Shown here: piece by piece, positions 12,351 to 22,593 of the stretch
Position numbering within the stretch: position 1 is the stretch's first letter
Layout of the letters: the number at the start of each line of letters is the position of its first letter
Assembly: GCA_022376515.1 (NCBI GenBank)
Contig: WTXI01000139.1
Span: 1-64,000, forward strand
Direction of reading: 5' to 3'
DNA length: 64,000 bases
Origin: Lactifluus volemus
Lineage: Eukaryota; Basidiomycota; Agaricomycetes; Russulales; Russulaceae
Made by a program: the position numbers and the translations under genes
The notes under the pieces: model-generated
Databases searched by the model: none
Seen by the model: the letters and a program-made list of their open reading frames with translations, nothing else
What the model was told of the DNA's origin: nothing

Positions 12351-13308
12351 CGTTAGCAGGCTGTGTGTTGCTAACTAGTACGACTCGGAATCACTGGCGC
12401 GTCAGCCAAACTCGTGACTTGTCGCGTCGCGTGATAAACGGACTGACTTGCACGACTCGTACACTCCAGCACAGATAGTACTGTACACTGCCTAGAACTA
12501 GCGTATTCGGAACTCTCAAATTGGTTCGAGACTGAACAATTCATCTACAATTCCGCCGTCAAATAAGCTTTCCTCTGGTCCTCGGTGAAGCATATCATTT
12601 TAAAAACGAAGAACTATCTCAGCGTAGTTCCATTTCTCTAAATTGCATCTTGCATGCATCAGGGAGAAGTCTCATACAAAGTCGGTCTATTGATAGTCGT
12701 GCCAAAGGGGGGTCATAATGTTCGATCTAAGATATTGATCACGGCATTCGTTCGTGGGCAATTTACGTGGCAATTTTACGGACCAAGCGTCTCCACGTAG
12801 ACCACTAATAAATAACAGATAAGAAGCATGTCAAGATGGAAGGAAAAGTTGAGAACAGAGTTCCATGTGAGATGCGATGGTGCTCCATTGCTACAGTGAT
12901 AGGATCAGTCGTCACCAAGGCAGAAGCGCTAAACGGCTCGCGACAATCAGACAAATTACTCAATTTCAGGGTGCGGGACAATTACCTTCATTGAGAGGGT
13001 GGTGCCCCCATCACGAGCAGGTGTGGGATCTGTAACTCCGGCGAGTCTCCGGGAATCGGTATTAGTAATAGGCCTGTGTGCCAACTAGTAGAACAATCAG
13101 AAAAGTACTATTAAGATAGGAAAGAAAGGTACATAAGGGCTAAGCGAGTCCAAGAGTCGAGCGTACCAACAAAGAAACAAGGAGAGAGAACTCGACACTC
13201 GTTTCTGAGATGCGGTACAAGAAGCAGCACATCCAGCAGACGGTCCGGCCATCCGGATCGGGCTCTGGCCATTCGACGGCTCCCGGTCCGCCACGGGTCC
13301 ACTACGGA
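12351..13308. promoter_or_regulatory. Divergent upstream region of NBS1 and EMC8
   Basis: About 960 bases with no coding signal. It must include the promoters of both divergent genes. An in-frame upstream ATG at 13210 would extend EMC8 by 33 polar residues. Confidence 0.4.
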
Positions 13309-14130
13309 ATGTCAAGCCCAGCCTTTCATCTATCCAACCTCGCGTACACCAAACTCATTTTTCATGCCCTCAAATACCCCCATCAGACCGTAAACGGTGT
13401 CCTTATCGGCTCGTTGTCACCTTCCGGCACCGTCGAGATCGTCGACGCGGTCCCTCTTCAACACCATTGGACAAATCTTAGTCCGACGATGCAAATCGGC
13501 CTTGGCATGGTGCGCTCTGCCGCTATTCCCCTTCCGTGCTTCCCCTTCGTCGATGCTGAGTATATTTCCGCATTTTTTTTTTGCGGGGGGAGTATAGGCC
13601 ATGAACCATGCAAGCAGTCACCAGCTTCGTGTAGTTGGTTATTACCAAGCGCCAGAACGCGTCGGTGACACCGCGTTATCCCCCGTCGGCGAACGTGTCG
13701 CGTCCAAGATTAAAGAGACCTTTCCTACTCCAGTAGCGCTGGTGGTGAGTTTTTTCAGAACCCGCGATTGTCCATCGGTAACCTGTCTTGTAGATCAATG
13801 GATCCAGGCTTAACGACGAGAGCGGTTCAGCGCTTGTCGTAAGTTCATTTTTTAATGCTGGACAGTCCTACAATCCCCCACTGACCCTTTTCCCCTCCCA
13901 ACTCTCAGCCTTATGTAGCTTCTGCAAATACGTTCCACCAGTTGACAGTGGAGGGTAGATTTAGGTTCGACAGGACGATCCATGCCCGCGCCTTGCGCCT
14001 CGCTCGGCAATGTCGTCTGCTCAACGACTTTGGCGATTTTGACGATTACTTGGAGAACCGGAGTGTTCAGTTTTTAACTAATGGCGTAGTACAGGCAGCG
14101 CTCAACTCGCCGCCTCCGCCGCGGCGATAG
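13309..14130 (+). CDS. EMC8: ER membrane protein complex subunit 8/9
   Basis: Exons 13309-13509, 13598-13744, 13794-13838 and 13909-14130 give 204 residues, the usual length for EMC8/9. Family signatures are LSNLAYTKLIFHALKYPHQ near the N-terminus, VNGVLIG, VEIVDAVPLQHHWTNLSP, MQIGLGM, VVGYYQAPERVGD and VALVING. This is an MPN-fold protein of the UPF0172 family that lacks the metalloprotease residues and acts as a cytosolic structural part of the EMC, which inserts tail-anchored and multi-pass proteins into the ER. I prefer the ATG at 13309 because homologues begin close to the LSNLAY segment; the ATG at 13210 adds a serine/glycine-rich extension with no family counterpart. Confidence 0.93.
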
Positions 14131-14459
14131 TAGGATAGTTAACGCATAGTCGGTACTTCCGTATCCTCCTCTTAGCTCATTCTTCGTACGGTACACTGAT
14201 TTTAGACTCGTTAGAGGTGACCCTTAGAAATTCCTCGTGTTTGTACTGTTGTCTTCTCTAATAGAACTCACACACGCCCGTCTTTCGCTCTGCCCTTTTC
14301 GACTCCCCCCATTTTTTTTCGGACTGGGCAGGTTGTGGTTTAAATACGCCTGTATGCGATACGGAGGCTGATAGACGATAGAGAGCAAGGAACTTACTAG
14401 CGCACACTTCAATCGTGTTTCCACCAATCAAAGAGGCATACTGTGGCCACTTGTGATTA
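14131..14459. other. EMC8 3' flank
   Basis: Holds the EMC8 terminator region and ends at the target site of the LINE insertion that starts at 14474. No gene seen. Confidence 0.4.
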
Positions 14460-14915
14460 TAATATACTAGGCTTTTTTTTTTTTTTAAATCAGCATTTAT
14501 ATCCCGCAACATGTGACTATGACAAAGACGCGGTCCCTATGGGTACAGGAATGGATCAGGCGGCGGGGGGAATGTGGGTGAGGTATAACGTTGGGCTGGA
14601 CGGAAGGATGGCTGTTTTGGGGGCGGGGAAGGGAGTAGAGAGTGGGTACTATCTACAGTGAGAAGGTGTACAATCTATCTAAGGGGACATCATCCCGGGT
14701 TCCACGCTTCTCTCGGGGCTATGCAGGCGCGCGTCGCTTTCAGGAAGCGGGTCATGGCAGCACCACCCTCGGCTGTGCCTAGGAGAACGGGGAGGGAAAT
14801 ATCGCGGTCGATCGGGCGGAGGATTTCTTGGCGGGCGTCTGTATATAGTGGGCAATGCGAGACCACATGGTCTACGGTCTGAAGGGGTTCCCCGCAGGGG
14901 GTAATATACTAGGCT
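14460..14915 (-). mobile_element. 5'-truncated non-LTR retrotransposon (LINE) with 14-base target-site duplication
   Basis: The direct repeat TAATATACTAGGCT occurs at 14460-14473 and 14902-14915. Between them, on the minus strand, lies the last ~70 codons of a reverse-transcriptase ORF2: a zinc-knuckle-like start PCGEPLQT..DH, then VVSHCPLYTDARQEIL, SLPVLLGTAEGG and a stop near 14693. A 3' tail follows and ends in a poly(A), read as the T run after 14473. The arrangement of target duplication, poly(A) and 5' truncation is the signature of target-primed reverse transcription. The length inserted is about 428 bases. It lies in the spacer after EMC8 and disrupts no gene. Confidence 0.88.
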
Positions 14916-15165
14916 CCTGCCGTGCTTCGATGAGAAACAACCACCGCGGGCCGGTGTCCACGTGTTGACTGGAATAAGGTTTAGTTTACCCACGACTCTG
15001 AGAGCCCCTTTGTCATTCTTCGAGGCACCGTTTCAAAAAGACCTGACTTCGTACTAAGCACGGTTCAAAAACGGGGTTCGTGTTCGAGTTATAACTTGAC
15101 TCGGAGATCATCTCACAACGATCACCTATTCAGGTCATATTTCTGACATACCACACTGTCTTACA
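14916..15165. promoter_or_regulatory. Upstream region of F-box gene 1
   Basis: Shares short stretches with the upstream sequences of the two other F-box paralogues, including a GTTCGTG element near 15079 and a TCATA/TTACAATGG context at the start codon. No TATA box is evident. Confidence 0.4.
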
Positions 15166-16560
15166 ATGGTTACAATCGAGGCGATCCCAGATGATGTCCT
15201 CTTGGATATCTTTGATTTCTTCCTCCAGCTGTCAGAATACTATCCAGTCACTCGGGCGAGGAGCTGGAATAGGCTGGTCCACGTATGTAAAAGATGGCGA
15301 TACATCGTGTTTGCCTCCCCACTCCGTCTCGATCTGTGTCTTTACTGTACAGGATATACTCCTGTAAGGGAAACGTTGGATGTCTGGCCCCCCCTGCCCA
15401 TGAAAATATTGTCAGGTCATCTAAGCGATAACATCCTTGCTGCACTCGAGCACCACGACCGCATACACGAGGTTTCGCTCAATAATATATCAATGGACTT
15501 GGACTCGGAGCATTGGGTCACATTGATGCAGGAGCCAATTCCGTCACTTGAACGTCTTTTTATATCTTCTCTTGGAAATTCGCCACCACTTTCCAGTTCG
15601 TTCTTAGGCGGATCCGCCCCACGCCTACAGAGGCTCTCTTTGTGGCGCATTTCACTTCCAACATTACCCCAACTTCTTTCGTCCTCCAGTGACCTCGTTT
15701 ATCTCTCTATTGAACAAATCCCATACGATGGCTACATTTCACCTGAGGCAATGGCAACATCAATATGCTCCTTGACTAGGCTCACGAACCTTTCCATCAC
15801 TTTCTGTCCCTCCTCTTTGGCTTCTCGCGCCCGCCCTCCAATTCATCAAAGAACCCGAGGACCATCTCCGTTGACATGCACCGTCCTCGCCTCTCTCATC
15901 AGCTTCAAGTTTGATGGTGACAACAGGTACTTGGAGTACCTCGTAGCCCAAGTTGAAGCTCCTGTACTCAAAAATGCCAACATATCACTCGTCGATTTAA
16001 CACTCTCCAATTCTCTCACGTTTGACATAGAAAGCCTCACTCGGTTCATTGGTCATTCACCACCACTCTCGTCATACCACCACGCAGTGGCAAACTTCGG
16101 AGTCCAAGGTGTGGATATCACATTCTATCCCATGAAAACCTATAGCCACAATTTTATCTTGACAATCCCATGCGATGATGTGAGTTTGCAACTACCCTCT
16201 ATGGCACAAATATGCAGCAACCTTTCGCCCCTGCTGTCTGGAATAGAACAGCTCATTATTAGGGGAAGTCGGACCCCCCCTGTGCAAGCCGACAGGGACG
16301 ATGCTAAATGGCTGGAAGTTTTCCGCCAGTTCACTTCTGTCCAGATCTTGAAGATATCTGGTAGGGTGGAACCACACATCGTCAGGGCACTGAACAGGCT
16401 CGGTGCGGAAGTAGCGGCAATGGTATTTCCGGCATTGGAGCGCCTTTACATAGAGGAAAAGTATCTGCTACCTGCATCTAAGTGGGATGTTGGACGATTC
16501 ATCGCCACTCGTCAATTGTCGGATCACCCTGTCACTGTTCATTACTTCAAGGTGTCGTGA
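15166..16560 (+). CDS. F-box/LRR-type protein, paralogue 1 of 3
   Basis: Single-exon gene of 464 residues. An F-box-like segment (IEAIPDDVLLDIFDFFLQ) opens it, followed by HVCKRWRYIVFASPLRLDL and TPVRETLDVWPPLPM, the usual start of the Agaricomycete F-box family. Irregular leucine-rich segments (APRLQRLSLWRISLPTLPQLL, SSSDLVYLSIEQIP, LTRLTNLSI) form the body. The family is presumed to act as substrate adaptors of SCF ubiquitin ligases; the substrate is unknown. Copies at 18943 and 34712 share the same architecture, including the GYISPEAMAT motif. No frameshift or stop inside. Confident in family, not in substrate. Confidence 0.85.
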   Translation: MVTIEAIPDDVLLDIFDFFLQLSEYYPVTRARSWNRLVHVCKRWRYIVFASPLRLDLCLYCTGYTPVRETLDVWPPLPMKILSGHLSDNILAALEHHDRIHEVSLNNISMDLDSEHWVTLMQEPIPSLERLFISSLGNSPPLSSSFLGGSAPRLQRLSLWRISLPTLPQLLSSSSDLVYLSIEQIPYDGYISPEAMATSICSLTRLTNLSITFCPSSLASRARPPIHQRTRGPSPLTCTVLASLISFKFDGDNRYLEYLVAQVEAPVLKNANISLVDLTLSNSLTFDIESLTRFIGHSPPLSSYHHAVANFGVQGVDITFYPMKTYSHNFILTIPCDDVSLQLPSMAQICSNLSPLLSGIEQLIIRGSRTPPVQADRDDAKWLEVFRQFTSVQILKISGRVEPHIVRALNRLGAEVAAMVFPALERLYIEEKYLLPASKWDVGRFIATRQLSDHPVTVHYFKVS

Positions 16561-17034
16561 TACAAGGAGACATGATGGCACAGGCAAGTGTTGTCCAATT
16601 TTTGTTCCATTGGGGGTCAATGTTGTCTACAACCCCCCCGTCAATACCTACACCCATTGAATCATGTTTGAACCTGTTGATCCTATAAGTGCGCTGTGCT
16701 CTATCGTTGTGTACATAGTTCATTTCCCACCACACCCACAAGCTCAACTTGAATGTAATATGATATGATTGATGTCAGGCTAAAGACAGATTATGTGAGG
16801 TGTTGCAATTAACGAGAAATCATGGACAGGTGTGTGCGCCGGCCGCATGGACAAGGTGATGGATTTTCCTGGATTTCGGGTTCAGCCGTGTCCAGTAGGT
16901 ACTGTGAAACTTACTTTTTTTTCAAGCTGATGACAACTTTCGACGCATGCACGCATGGCACATATTTGCCTTACTAAGTACTGTAGTAATTGCAGTTGAC
17001 TGTGGCTATTAGCAAGTAGCCTCTTTATCCACAT
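16561..17034. other. Intergenic between F-box gene 1 and a LINE insertion
   Basis: No coding frame with family features. Ends at the target site of the LINE insertion. Confidence 0.4.
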
Positions 17035-18677
17035 ACACTTCTTCTCTTTTTTTTTTTTTTTTTTGAATTGGGGTTTAGAGTCCCCGCGTGTATTGCGACA
17101 AGACTTGCTAACAACGTAGTACACGAAATTCTGTGCGTAAAGGGTAAAGAACAAAGACTAACTAGTTTGAACTGGCGTGCAACATCCCAAGAAGGCCCCG
17201 TAGAAGGGGGTTACCCAATTACCCAAAGGGCCCCCCAACACGGGCTGGACTCGAACCAGACGCGTCGTCTCCCAGCAGTAGAGACCCCGCCCTAAACCCA
17301 CAAAAATGAACAAGTGCATAGATACGGTAGCGAAAAAATAGGAGGCATGGAAAGAAATTGTAAAAACAGGAGGAGTAAGGGAAAAAGGCGGGAGACATGC
17401 AACAAGTCCGAAAGAAGAGAGGAGGAAGGCGGACCGAACCCCGCGGAAGGGCAAGACCTAGACCGGAGGTGGCGGTGGTGCCTGGGAAGGAGGGGGGGGG
17501 CCTGTTTGGAGGGAGTCTTGGCAGGAGGGGGCTTCTGCTTCCATTTCTTCACGACAGCTCGGACTCCGAAGAGAAAGAGGTGACGATCGGAAAGCAGGGT
17601 CTTGAGGCTAGAACCGTCTGGATCCTCGAAGGCAAACACGAGGGAGGAGACAGCGCCGGCGGAGTAAGAGGAGGGAGAGCGGACCCAAGAAGGGCGGAGG
17701 GTGATCGGGAGGGAGGCGTAAGCAGGGTTAAGGGCAACAAGGGCCTGGTGACATTCATCGGGCGACGCGGCACCAGAAGAGGGGGAGACTCCGGTAGGGA
17801 CACCATTGATGGTGACCCGAGACCATTTGACGTTAGGACGGGGGGTGGGGAGGGGAGAGGAGGCAGGGAGGGAGAGGTGGGAGGAAAGAATACGCGAGAT
17901 GTGAGGGGAGGAGGCCTGAAGGGTAGCGAGGGTCCCGTGGGGACCCCCAAAGACAACGAGGTTGCCTTTTGCTGTCCATTTCACAGCAGAGAGGGGAGGT
18001 TGAGGGGGGGAGGAAGCCGCGAGGTCCGTGTTCAAGATGCCGCAGATCGTGCTGGGATCGGGCCGTGGGGCGCCGGGTGGGAGGAAGGCGGCCAAAGAAA
18101 CCACGAGGCTGGGGCACGAGGGTTTGGCAACAGCTTTCGCTGCATAGGAGGTGGGAGAGGGCTTAGGGGAGGGGGCTTTAGGGGCGGCTTTGGCCGGAGA
18201 CTTGGCAACAGTGGGGGCCTTCGCAGGAGGGGGGGGAGGGGCAGGAGCATTGACCTTTGTCTGGAGGTCAGCCATCGCCACGGAGAGCGACTTGAGGGTG
18301 TCCTGGATCACAGAGAGGTCCAGGGATGCAGGAGGAGGGGGGGGAGGGGGAGGGGCAACGGGAGGGGAGGGCAGGAAGGGGAGGATAGCCGGGGAGTCCA
18401 AAAGGATTCGCATAAGAGCGTGGACCCGAGGGGAGTCTGTGGCGAGCGCAGCAGGAAGGGCATCACCGAGGGCCACCACTGCTTCAGCGACGGTGTCAAC
18501 GACAGTGCGTTCAGGACGGTAGAGTTCGAAATCAGGGTCACGAAGGATGGCTTCACGAAGAGCAGGAGGGGGGGTGGGAGGGGCAGAGTCCACAGGAGGG
18601 GACAGGAGACGCTTATGGCGAGGAGGCATGAGTGAGATGGTGGTGGTAAGAGGAAAAGGAGTGACACTTCTTCTCTT
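17035..18677 (-). mobile_element. Internally deleted LINE: ORF1 retained, ORF2 absent, 14-base target-site duplication
   Basis: ACACTTCTTCTCTT occurs at 17035-17048 and again at 18664-18677. The insert runs on the minus strand. It has a 5' leader of about 34 bases, a complete ORF1 (18629-17292), about 240 bases of 3' sequence, and a poly(A) (T run 17049-17064 on the given strand). No reverse transcriptase is present, although the 5' end and poly(A) are both intact. The element must therefore have moved in trans, or lost ORF2 before inserting. The 3' segment contains GGTTCGAGTCC (minus strand, near 17241-17251), which matches the pol III B-box consensus, so it may include a tRNA-like piece. 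Confidence 0.85.
17292..18629 (-). CDS. LINE ORF1 (gag-like) protein
   Basis: Open frame of 445 residues starting MPPRHKRLLSPPVDSAPP. The N-terminal half is proline/alanine-rich with a basic patch. The C-terminal half has the conserved core seen in basidiomycete Tad-like LINE ORF1 proteins: KWSRVTINGVPTGVSP, ECHQALVALNPAY, LPITLRPSWVRSP, SLVFAFEDPDG, LFLFGVRAVVKKWKQ. Such proteins bind the element's RNA. After KKWKQKPP the frame continues into lysine/arginine- and serine-rich sequence without a zinc knuckle, and terminates at 17292. The glycine/arginine-rich frame on the opposite strand is a shadow of this GC-rich ORF. Confidence 0.8.
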   Translation of the reverse strand: MPPRHKRLLSPPVDSAPPTPPPALREAILRDPDFELYRPERTVVDTVAEAVVALGDALPAALATDSPRVHALMRILLDSPAILPFLPSPPVAPPPPPPPPASLDLSVIQDTLKSLSVAMADLQTKVNAPAPPPPPAKAPTVAKSPAKAAPKAPSPKPSPTSYAAKAVAKPSCPSLVVSLAAFLPPGAPRPDPSTICGILNTDLAASSPPQPPLSAVKWTAKGNLVVFGGPHGTLATLQASSPHISRILSSHLSLPASSPLPTPRPNVKWSRVTINGVPTGVSPSSGAASPDECHQALVALNPAYASLPITLRPSWVRSPSSYSAGAVSSLVFAFEDPDGSSLKTLLSDRHLFLFGVRAVVKKWKQKPPPAKTPSKQAPPLLPRHHRHLRSRSCPSAGFGPPSSSLLSDLLHVSRLFPLLLLFLQFLSMPPIFSLPYLCTCSFLWV

Positions 18678-18942
18678 GTTTATATCCTCGGGCGAGCACC
18701 AGCTGTTGTGGTTAGACCGCTGACATAATGGAGGAACAAGCGATCTCTTGACACGTGACCACGACGCGAGTGGCCCTCCAACATTGTCCGAGTCCGACTA
18801 GCATACAGCCCAGCCTCTCCACGTAGTTACCTCGTCTACATTCTCCAATGAGCCCTCATAAACACAACGAAGGCCCTCTCATAGGCACTATCTCAAAACC
18901 ACCTGATGGTCCTGACTTCTTAAGCACTCGAGGACGAGGTTC
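18678..18942. promoter_or_regulatory. Upstream region of F-box gene 2
   Basis: Non-coding. Contains the GAGGTTCGTG element also seen before F-box gene 1. Confidence 0.35.
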
Positions 18943-20418
18943 GTGCTTTTAAGCTGCTCTCACAGCGATCACTTATCGTCTGGTGCAGGTCATGTCTCAC
19001 CACGTGTTACGATCGAGGCGCTCCCCGATGATACCCTCCTGGATATCTTTTATTTCCGCCTCCAGGATTTTGAAGACGATTTGAACCATTGGGCGAGGAA
19101 CTCGTGTTGGATTATTCTCGTGCACGTATGCCAAAGATGGCGATATGTTGTATTTGCATCCCCAGTCCGTCTCGATCTGTGCCTTTCCTGTACAGATCGT
19201 ACTCCTGTGAGGGAGACGTTGAATGTCTGGCCTCCCCTGCCTATCAGAATATGGTCCCGCCATTTGGGTGATAACATCCTTGCTGCACTCGAGCACCGTG
19301 ACCGCGTTCGCGGGGTTTCAACGTCACTCCAAAGAAGATTGCTGGAGCATTTTATCACAGTAATGCAGGAGTCATTCCCGGCGCTAGAATGCCTTTCTCT
19401 TGGGGCAACTTATAACAATGATGAAGCTCTGCCAGTGCTTCCCAGTACGTTCTTATGTGGATCGGCCCCTCGCCTACACAGACTCATTTTGCGGCGCATT
19501 TCACTTCCAACATTACCTCAACTTCTTTCGTCCTCTAATGACCTTGTCTATCTCTCCCTTTACGACATCCCATCCACTGGTTACATTTCCCCGGAAGCGA
19601 TGGCAACATGCATCTGTGCCTTGACCCGGCTCACGAACCTTCGCATCATTTTCAGTTCCGGCTGTGTGGATGCGCATACCCTCCGTGATCGAAGAGCTCG
19701 AGAACCATCTCCGCTGACTCGCGCAGTCCTCGCCTCTCTCACGGAGTTCAAGTTCAGCGGACATAGAAAGTACTGCGAGTACCTCGTGGCGCGAATCGAA
19801 GCTCCTGTACTCAGCTTTGCCAAAATACTACTCATTGACTTAGCATTCCCCAATCATCCCAGCTTTGACGTGCAAAACCTCGCTCGGTTCATTAGTCAAT
19901 CACAGATATTCATGTCATTCAATCGAGCGGAGATGAAATTCGGTTTTGTTGAACTGAAGATCCTTCCTCCAACTCAAGCTGATGGATTCACTTTGGGAAT
20001 GGTATGCGAAGATACAATTTGGCAACTCGCATGTATGGCACAAATATGTCACCACTTTTCGCTCCTTCTGTCCGGCATGGAACGACTCGGCATTGATGGG
20101 CGTCTGGTTCGGACTCGGATGCCATCTGAGCAAGATCCCAAATGGCTGGAAGTTTTCCGCCCGTTTACTTCTGTCCAGAGCCTGCAAATATCCGGCCTGG
20201 GGTCACCACTCATCGTGTCGGCGCTGGAAAGGCTCAGTCGGGAATTAGCAACTAACGTATTTCCGGCACTGAGCGATCTTTACGTAGTGCGGAAGGGGGA
20301 TCATCTACCGGTACCTGAATCGGAGCAGAGGGATAGGGATATCGGACGATTCATAACCGCACGTCAATGTTCAAACCACCCTGTCGTTGTTCACTACTTG
20401 GAGGATAAGGAGAAATAG
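18943..20418 (+). CDS. F-box/LRR-type protein, paralogue 2 of 3
   Basis: Single-exon gene, 491 residues. F-box-like segment VTIEALPDDTLLDIFYFRLQ at residues ~22-41, then HVCQRWRYVVFASPVRLDL, TPVRETLNVWPPLPI and LRR-like segments with ISLPTLPQLLSSSNDLVYLSL and GYISPEAMATCI. The first ~21 residues before VTIEALPDD have no counterpart in paralogue 1, so the true start may be elsewhere or in an upstream exon; paralogue 3 shares the SPRVT context. Presumed SCF adaptor. It is followed 0.4 kb downstream by the orphan gene at 20827, the same pair found inverted at 29.9-36.2 kb. Confidence 0.83.
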   Translation: MLLSCSHSDHLSSGAGHVSPRVTIEALPDDTLLDIFYFRLQDFEDDLNHWARNSCWIILVHVCQRWRYVVFASPVRLDLCLSCTDRTPVRETLNVWPPLPIRIWSRHLGDNILAALEHRDRVRGVSTSLQRRLLEHFITVMQESFPALECLSLGATYNNDEALPVLPSTFLCGSAPRLHRLILRRISLPTLPQLLSSSNDLVYLSLYDIPSTGYISPEAMATCICALTRLTNLRIIFSSGCVDAHTLRDRRAREPSPLTRAVLASLTEFKFSGHRKYCEYLVARIEAPVLSFAKILLIDLAFPNHPSFDVQNLARFISQSQIFMSFNRAEMKFGFVELKILPPTQADGFTLGMVCEDTIWQLACMAQICHHFSLLLSGMERLGIDGRLVRTRMPSEQDPKWLEVFRPFTSVQSLQISGLGSPLIVSALERLSRELATNVFPALSDLYVVRKGDHLPVPESEQRDRDIGRFITARQCSNHPVVVHYLEDKEK

Positions 20419-20826
20419 GGCTTAGATCTCTATTATATTAAAAGTTAAAAGCTGTAACGTTACACAGGCTGTGGGGCATTGTCATTGATCTGCGTGCGAT
20501 CGAGAACCTCACCTGTGACAACCAGCTGCCTTTCGACGGACGCGACGGTGTCGTGACTGTGTAGCTCCGACGTCGCTTGCAACGTTGGTTTGTGGGTTGT
20601 GGCACCTAAACTTTTATCACGTGGCTCTAAACATCGGCAAATAAGTTAGCTGTACAGTAATTTAAGTCCGCATGTCAATACTCGCAAAGCCTACTCCCTG
20701 ACTAGGCCTGACTGCCCAAATGCCAAGTGAGTCGGAACCGTCCTAGGTGAGAGAAGTTCACTCATAGTTCGTGAGGATAGTACTCCAAACCTCTGGTCGC
20801 TCTTTCGATTAGATACAAGACTGAAA
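20419..20826. promoter_or_regulatory. Upstream region of orphan gene 20827
   Basis: Parts are conserved with the region upstream of the inverted paralogue (30684-30900): TCACGTGGCTC near 20617, CACTCATAGT near 20760, GTGAGGATA near 20770, and GCTCTTTCGATT with the CAAGACTGAAAATGGCC start context. These may be promoter elements or simply recent duplication. Confidence 0.45.
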
Positions 20827-21636
20827 ATGGCCAACCTTATCCGATCTGCAAAGTCGGGCAGAGATTGGACTGCTAACGATCTGATCGCATATAACATCAC
20901 AGTGGTTGCTCAGTCGCCACAGGATTTTTTTCGTGGAAACACAGAGCCATCCTTAGATGATATGGATCCTTCACTCATTAGTAACTCCACGGCTGATGCG
21001 GACAATCTCACTGACAACACTTTCGAATATCTTATACACCTTGACTTGGCGACCAAAGCTACTCAACAAAGTTTTGTCTGCGATCTCGCTCGGGAGACCC
21101 TTCGCATCCTCGGCTTTGTAGAACGGGGACTGCTCCTAGTGACCACGCTCTTCAGTATCCCACTGACAATCTGTGGTGATGACCACTGCAATGCACAAAC
21201 TAATGTTTGTTTGTTATCTCAACAATCCGAGTTAGTGGTCCTGCTTGTTTTACAAGAAGACAAGACCATCGTCAATACATCAAACCCTGAACCACAAGTA
21301 ATTGCAGAAGCGATTGCTGTGTACCAGTATAATAAAAAGAAACGGCAGACTGGAGGACTTCCCACCCTGGACATCATGACTATTCCCTGCATCACCATGG
21401 TTGGCACGCGACCCACGTTCTATCTGATCCCGGTTACTCAAGCACTCAGCACCGCGGTTGTGACCGGCCAATACCCCAAGACTCCAACTAAGGTTGTCAA
21501 GTGTGTCACAGCTTCGGGGCCCAACCGTCCATTCAGTGAAGGAATGGAGACGCCCGAGTATAGGCGAGTTGCCTTTCAGCGTTTCGTCGCGTTCAAAAGC
21601 CTTGCCAAAGAATATTGGCAAACATTCCTTGCCTGA
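20827..21636 (+). CDS. Agaricomycete orphan, possible PD-(D/E)XK-like fold, copy 1
   Basis: Single exon, 269 residues, from MANLIRSAKS. Conserved blocks shared with the copy at 29883-30683 are LIAYNIT, AQSPQ[DE]FFRGNT, LDLAT, FARETL..LG..ERGL, a T[ND]VCL strand, a hydrophobic strand ending LQEDK or LRQDK, PEPQ[VI]IA[ED]AIA.YQYN, MTIPCI, GTRPTFYL.PVTQALS and the EYRRVAFQRF.AFKSLAKEYWQTFL tail. The order of an acidic residue, a (E/Q)-D-K strand and a following Q-containing helix resembles PD-(D/E)XK nuclease-like cores, but this is inference from pattern only. This copy has Asn (codon 126) where copy 2 has Asp, so activity may be lost. Confidence 0.6.
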   Translation: MANLIRSAKSGRDWTANDLIAYNITVVAQSPQDFFRGNTEPSLDDMDPSLISNSTADADNLTDNTFEYLIHLDLATKATQQSFVCDLARETLRILGFVERGLLLVTTLFSIPLTICGDDHCNAQTNVCLLSQQSELVVLLVLQEDKTIVNTSNPEPQVIAEAIAVYQYNKKKRQTGGLPTLDIMTIPCITMVGTRPTFYLIPVTQALSTAVVTGQYPKTPTKVVKCVTASGPNRPFSEGMETPEYRRVAFQRFVAFKSLAKEYWQTFLA

Positions 21637-22593
21637 GCCCCCCTCGTGCGTGCATGTTCATTGTTCACAGGCTAGATTGTTCAGTTTCGACAGAAATTTG
21701 ACCCGAGTCCTCTAGGTAAATTTGGCCTCCCCCAAATGTGGCTCAGAAAGCATTGTGTTGCGGACTTTTGGACCAGACCTGACGAGTACCGGAATGGTTG
21801 ACTCTCTTCATGTTCGCTCATACCTTCACATTTGCCTGCTTTGCTTTGATACATATGCATAATCCCCTCATCTTCTCTATCTTTCCACCAATTTCCAGAC
21901 CGTTCTGTCACAATACGTTCCAATGCGACGTCATGCATTCCAATTGTCCACCCGCGGCCCTAGTTCCATCTCTGTTACTAGCTTAGTTGCTAATGACTGG
22001 TTCCCTCGTTACTGCAGAATTCACTTACTAGTCCACAACCCTTAGCTAGTAGTTACTGTACATGCGATGTGTCGTTTATCGTAAACGGCCATGGGCAAGA
22101 AATTAATTTGAAATTGCGTATCGTGGGATTTGGGATGGCTGGCTCAGCACTGCGTCAGCAAAGACAAAACGTCTAGCACAAAGCTCGTGACTGATCCAGT
22201 CCGGGAGTCTGCGACAATTCCCGCAAACTCGATCAGACAAACAAACGTTTCTACTTCTTCTGAATAGCCAACCACGCAAGCTCATGACGACCCCGGTCTC
22301 GGATCCCTCTGTCCAACTGGAGCATACCCTCTCAGTAAAGCCACTACAGCTTGATATACATATACCTGGCCACGCAGCACCAACAAGGTCCCCCACACCA
22401 CACTTTCATTGGTGCCACAAAGCATGGTTGTGATATTCTGGGCACTTGAGCACTCTATCGTAGTATCAATTATCGTCCGTGCTCTGCTCTATATACATGT
22501 GCCAAATCGGTTCGAGATGGCGTGAAGCACCTAACCGTACCACCCAATAAATCTTCCTTTTTAGAGATCGACAAAATAGGTTTTTATTGATTT
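21637..22593. other. Intergenic, no gene seen
   Basis: The first ~150 bases resemble the 3' flank of the inverted paralogue (29700-29880), so the duplication extends past the stop codon. The rest has no supported feature. Confidence 0.45.

Noticed and set aside
17230..17290. Possible tRNA gene (B-box GGTTCGAGTCC)
   Set aside because: No acceptor stem or D arm of the right spacing; treated as part of the LINE 3' region.
17397..18635. Long Gly/Arg/Glu-rich frame of 412 codons on the plus strand
   Set aside because: Shadow of the minus-strand LINE ORF1, which has family motifs and the correct position between target duplications.
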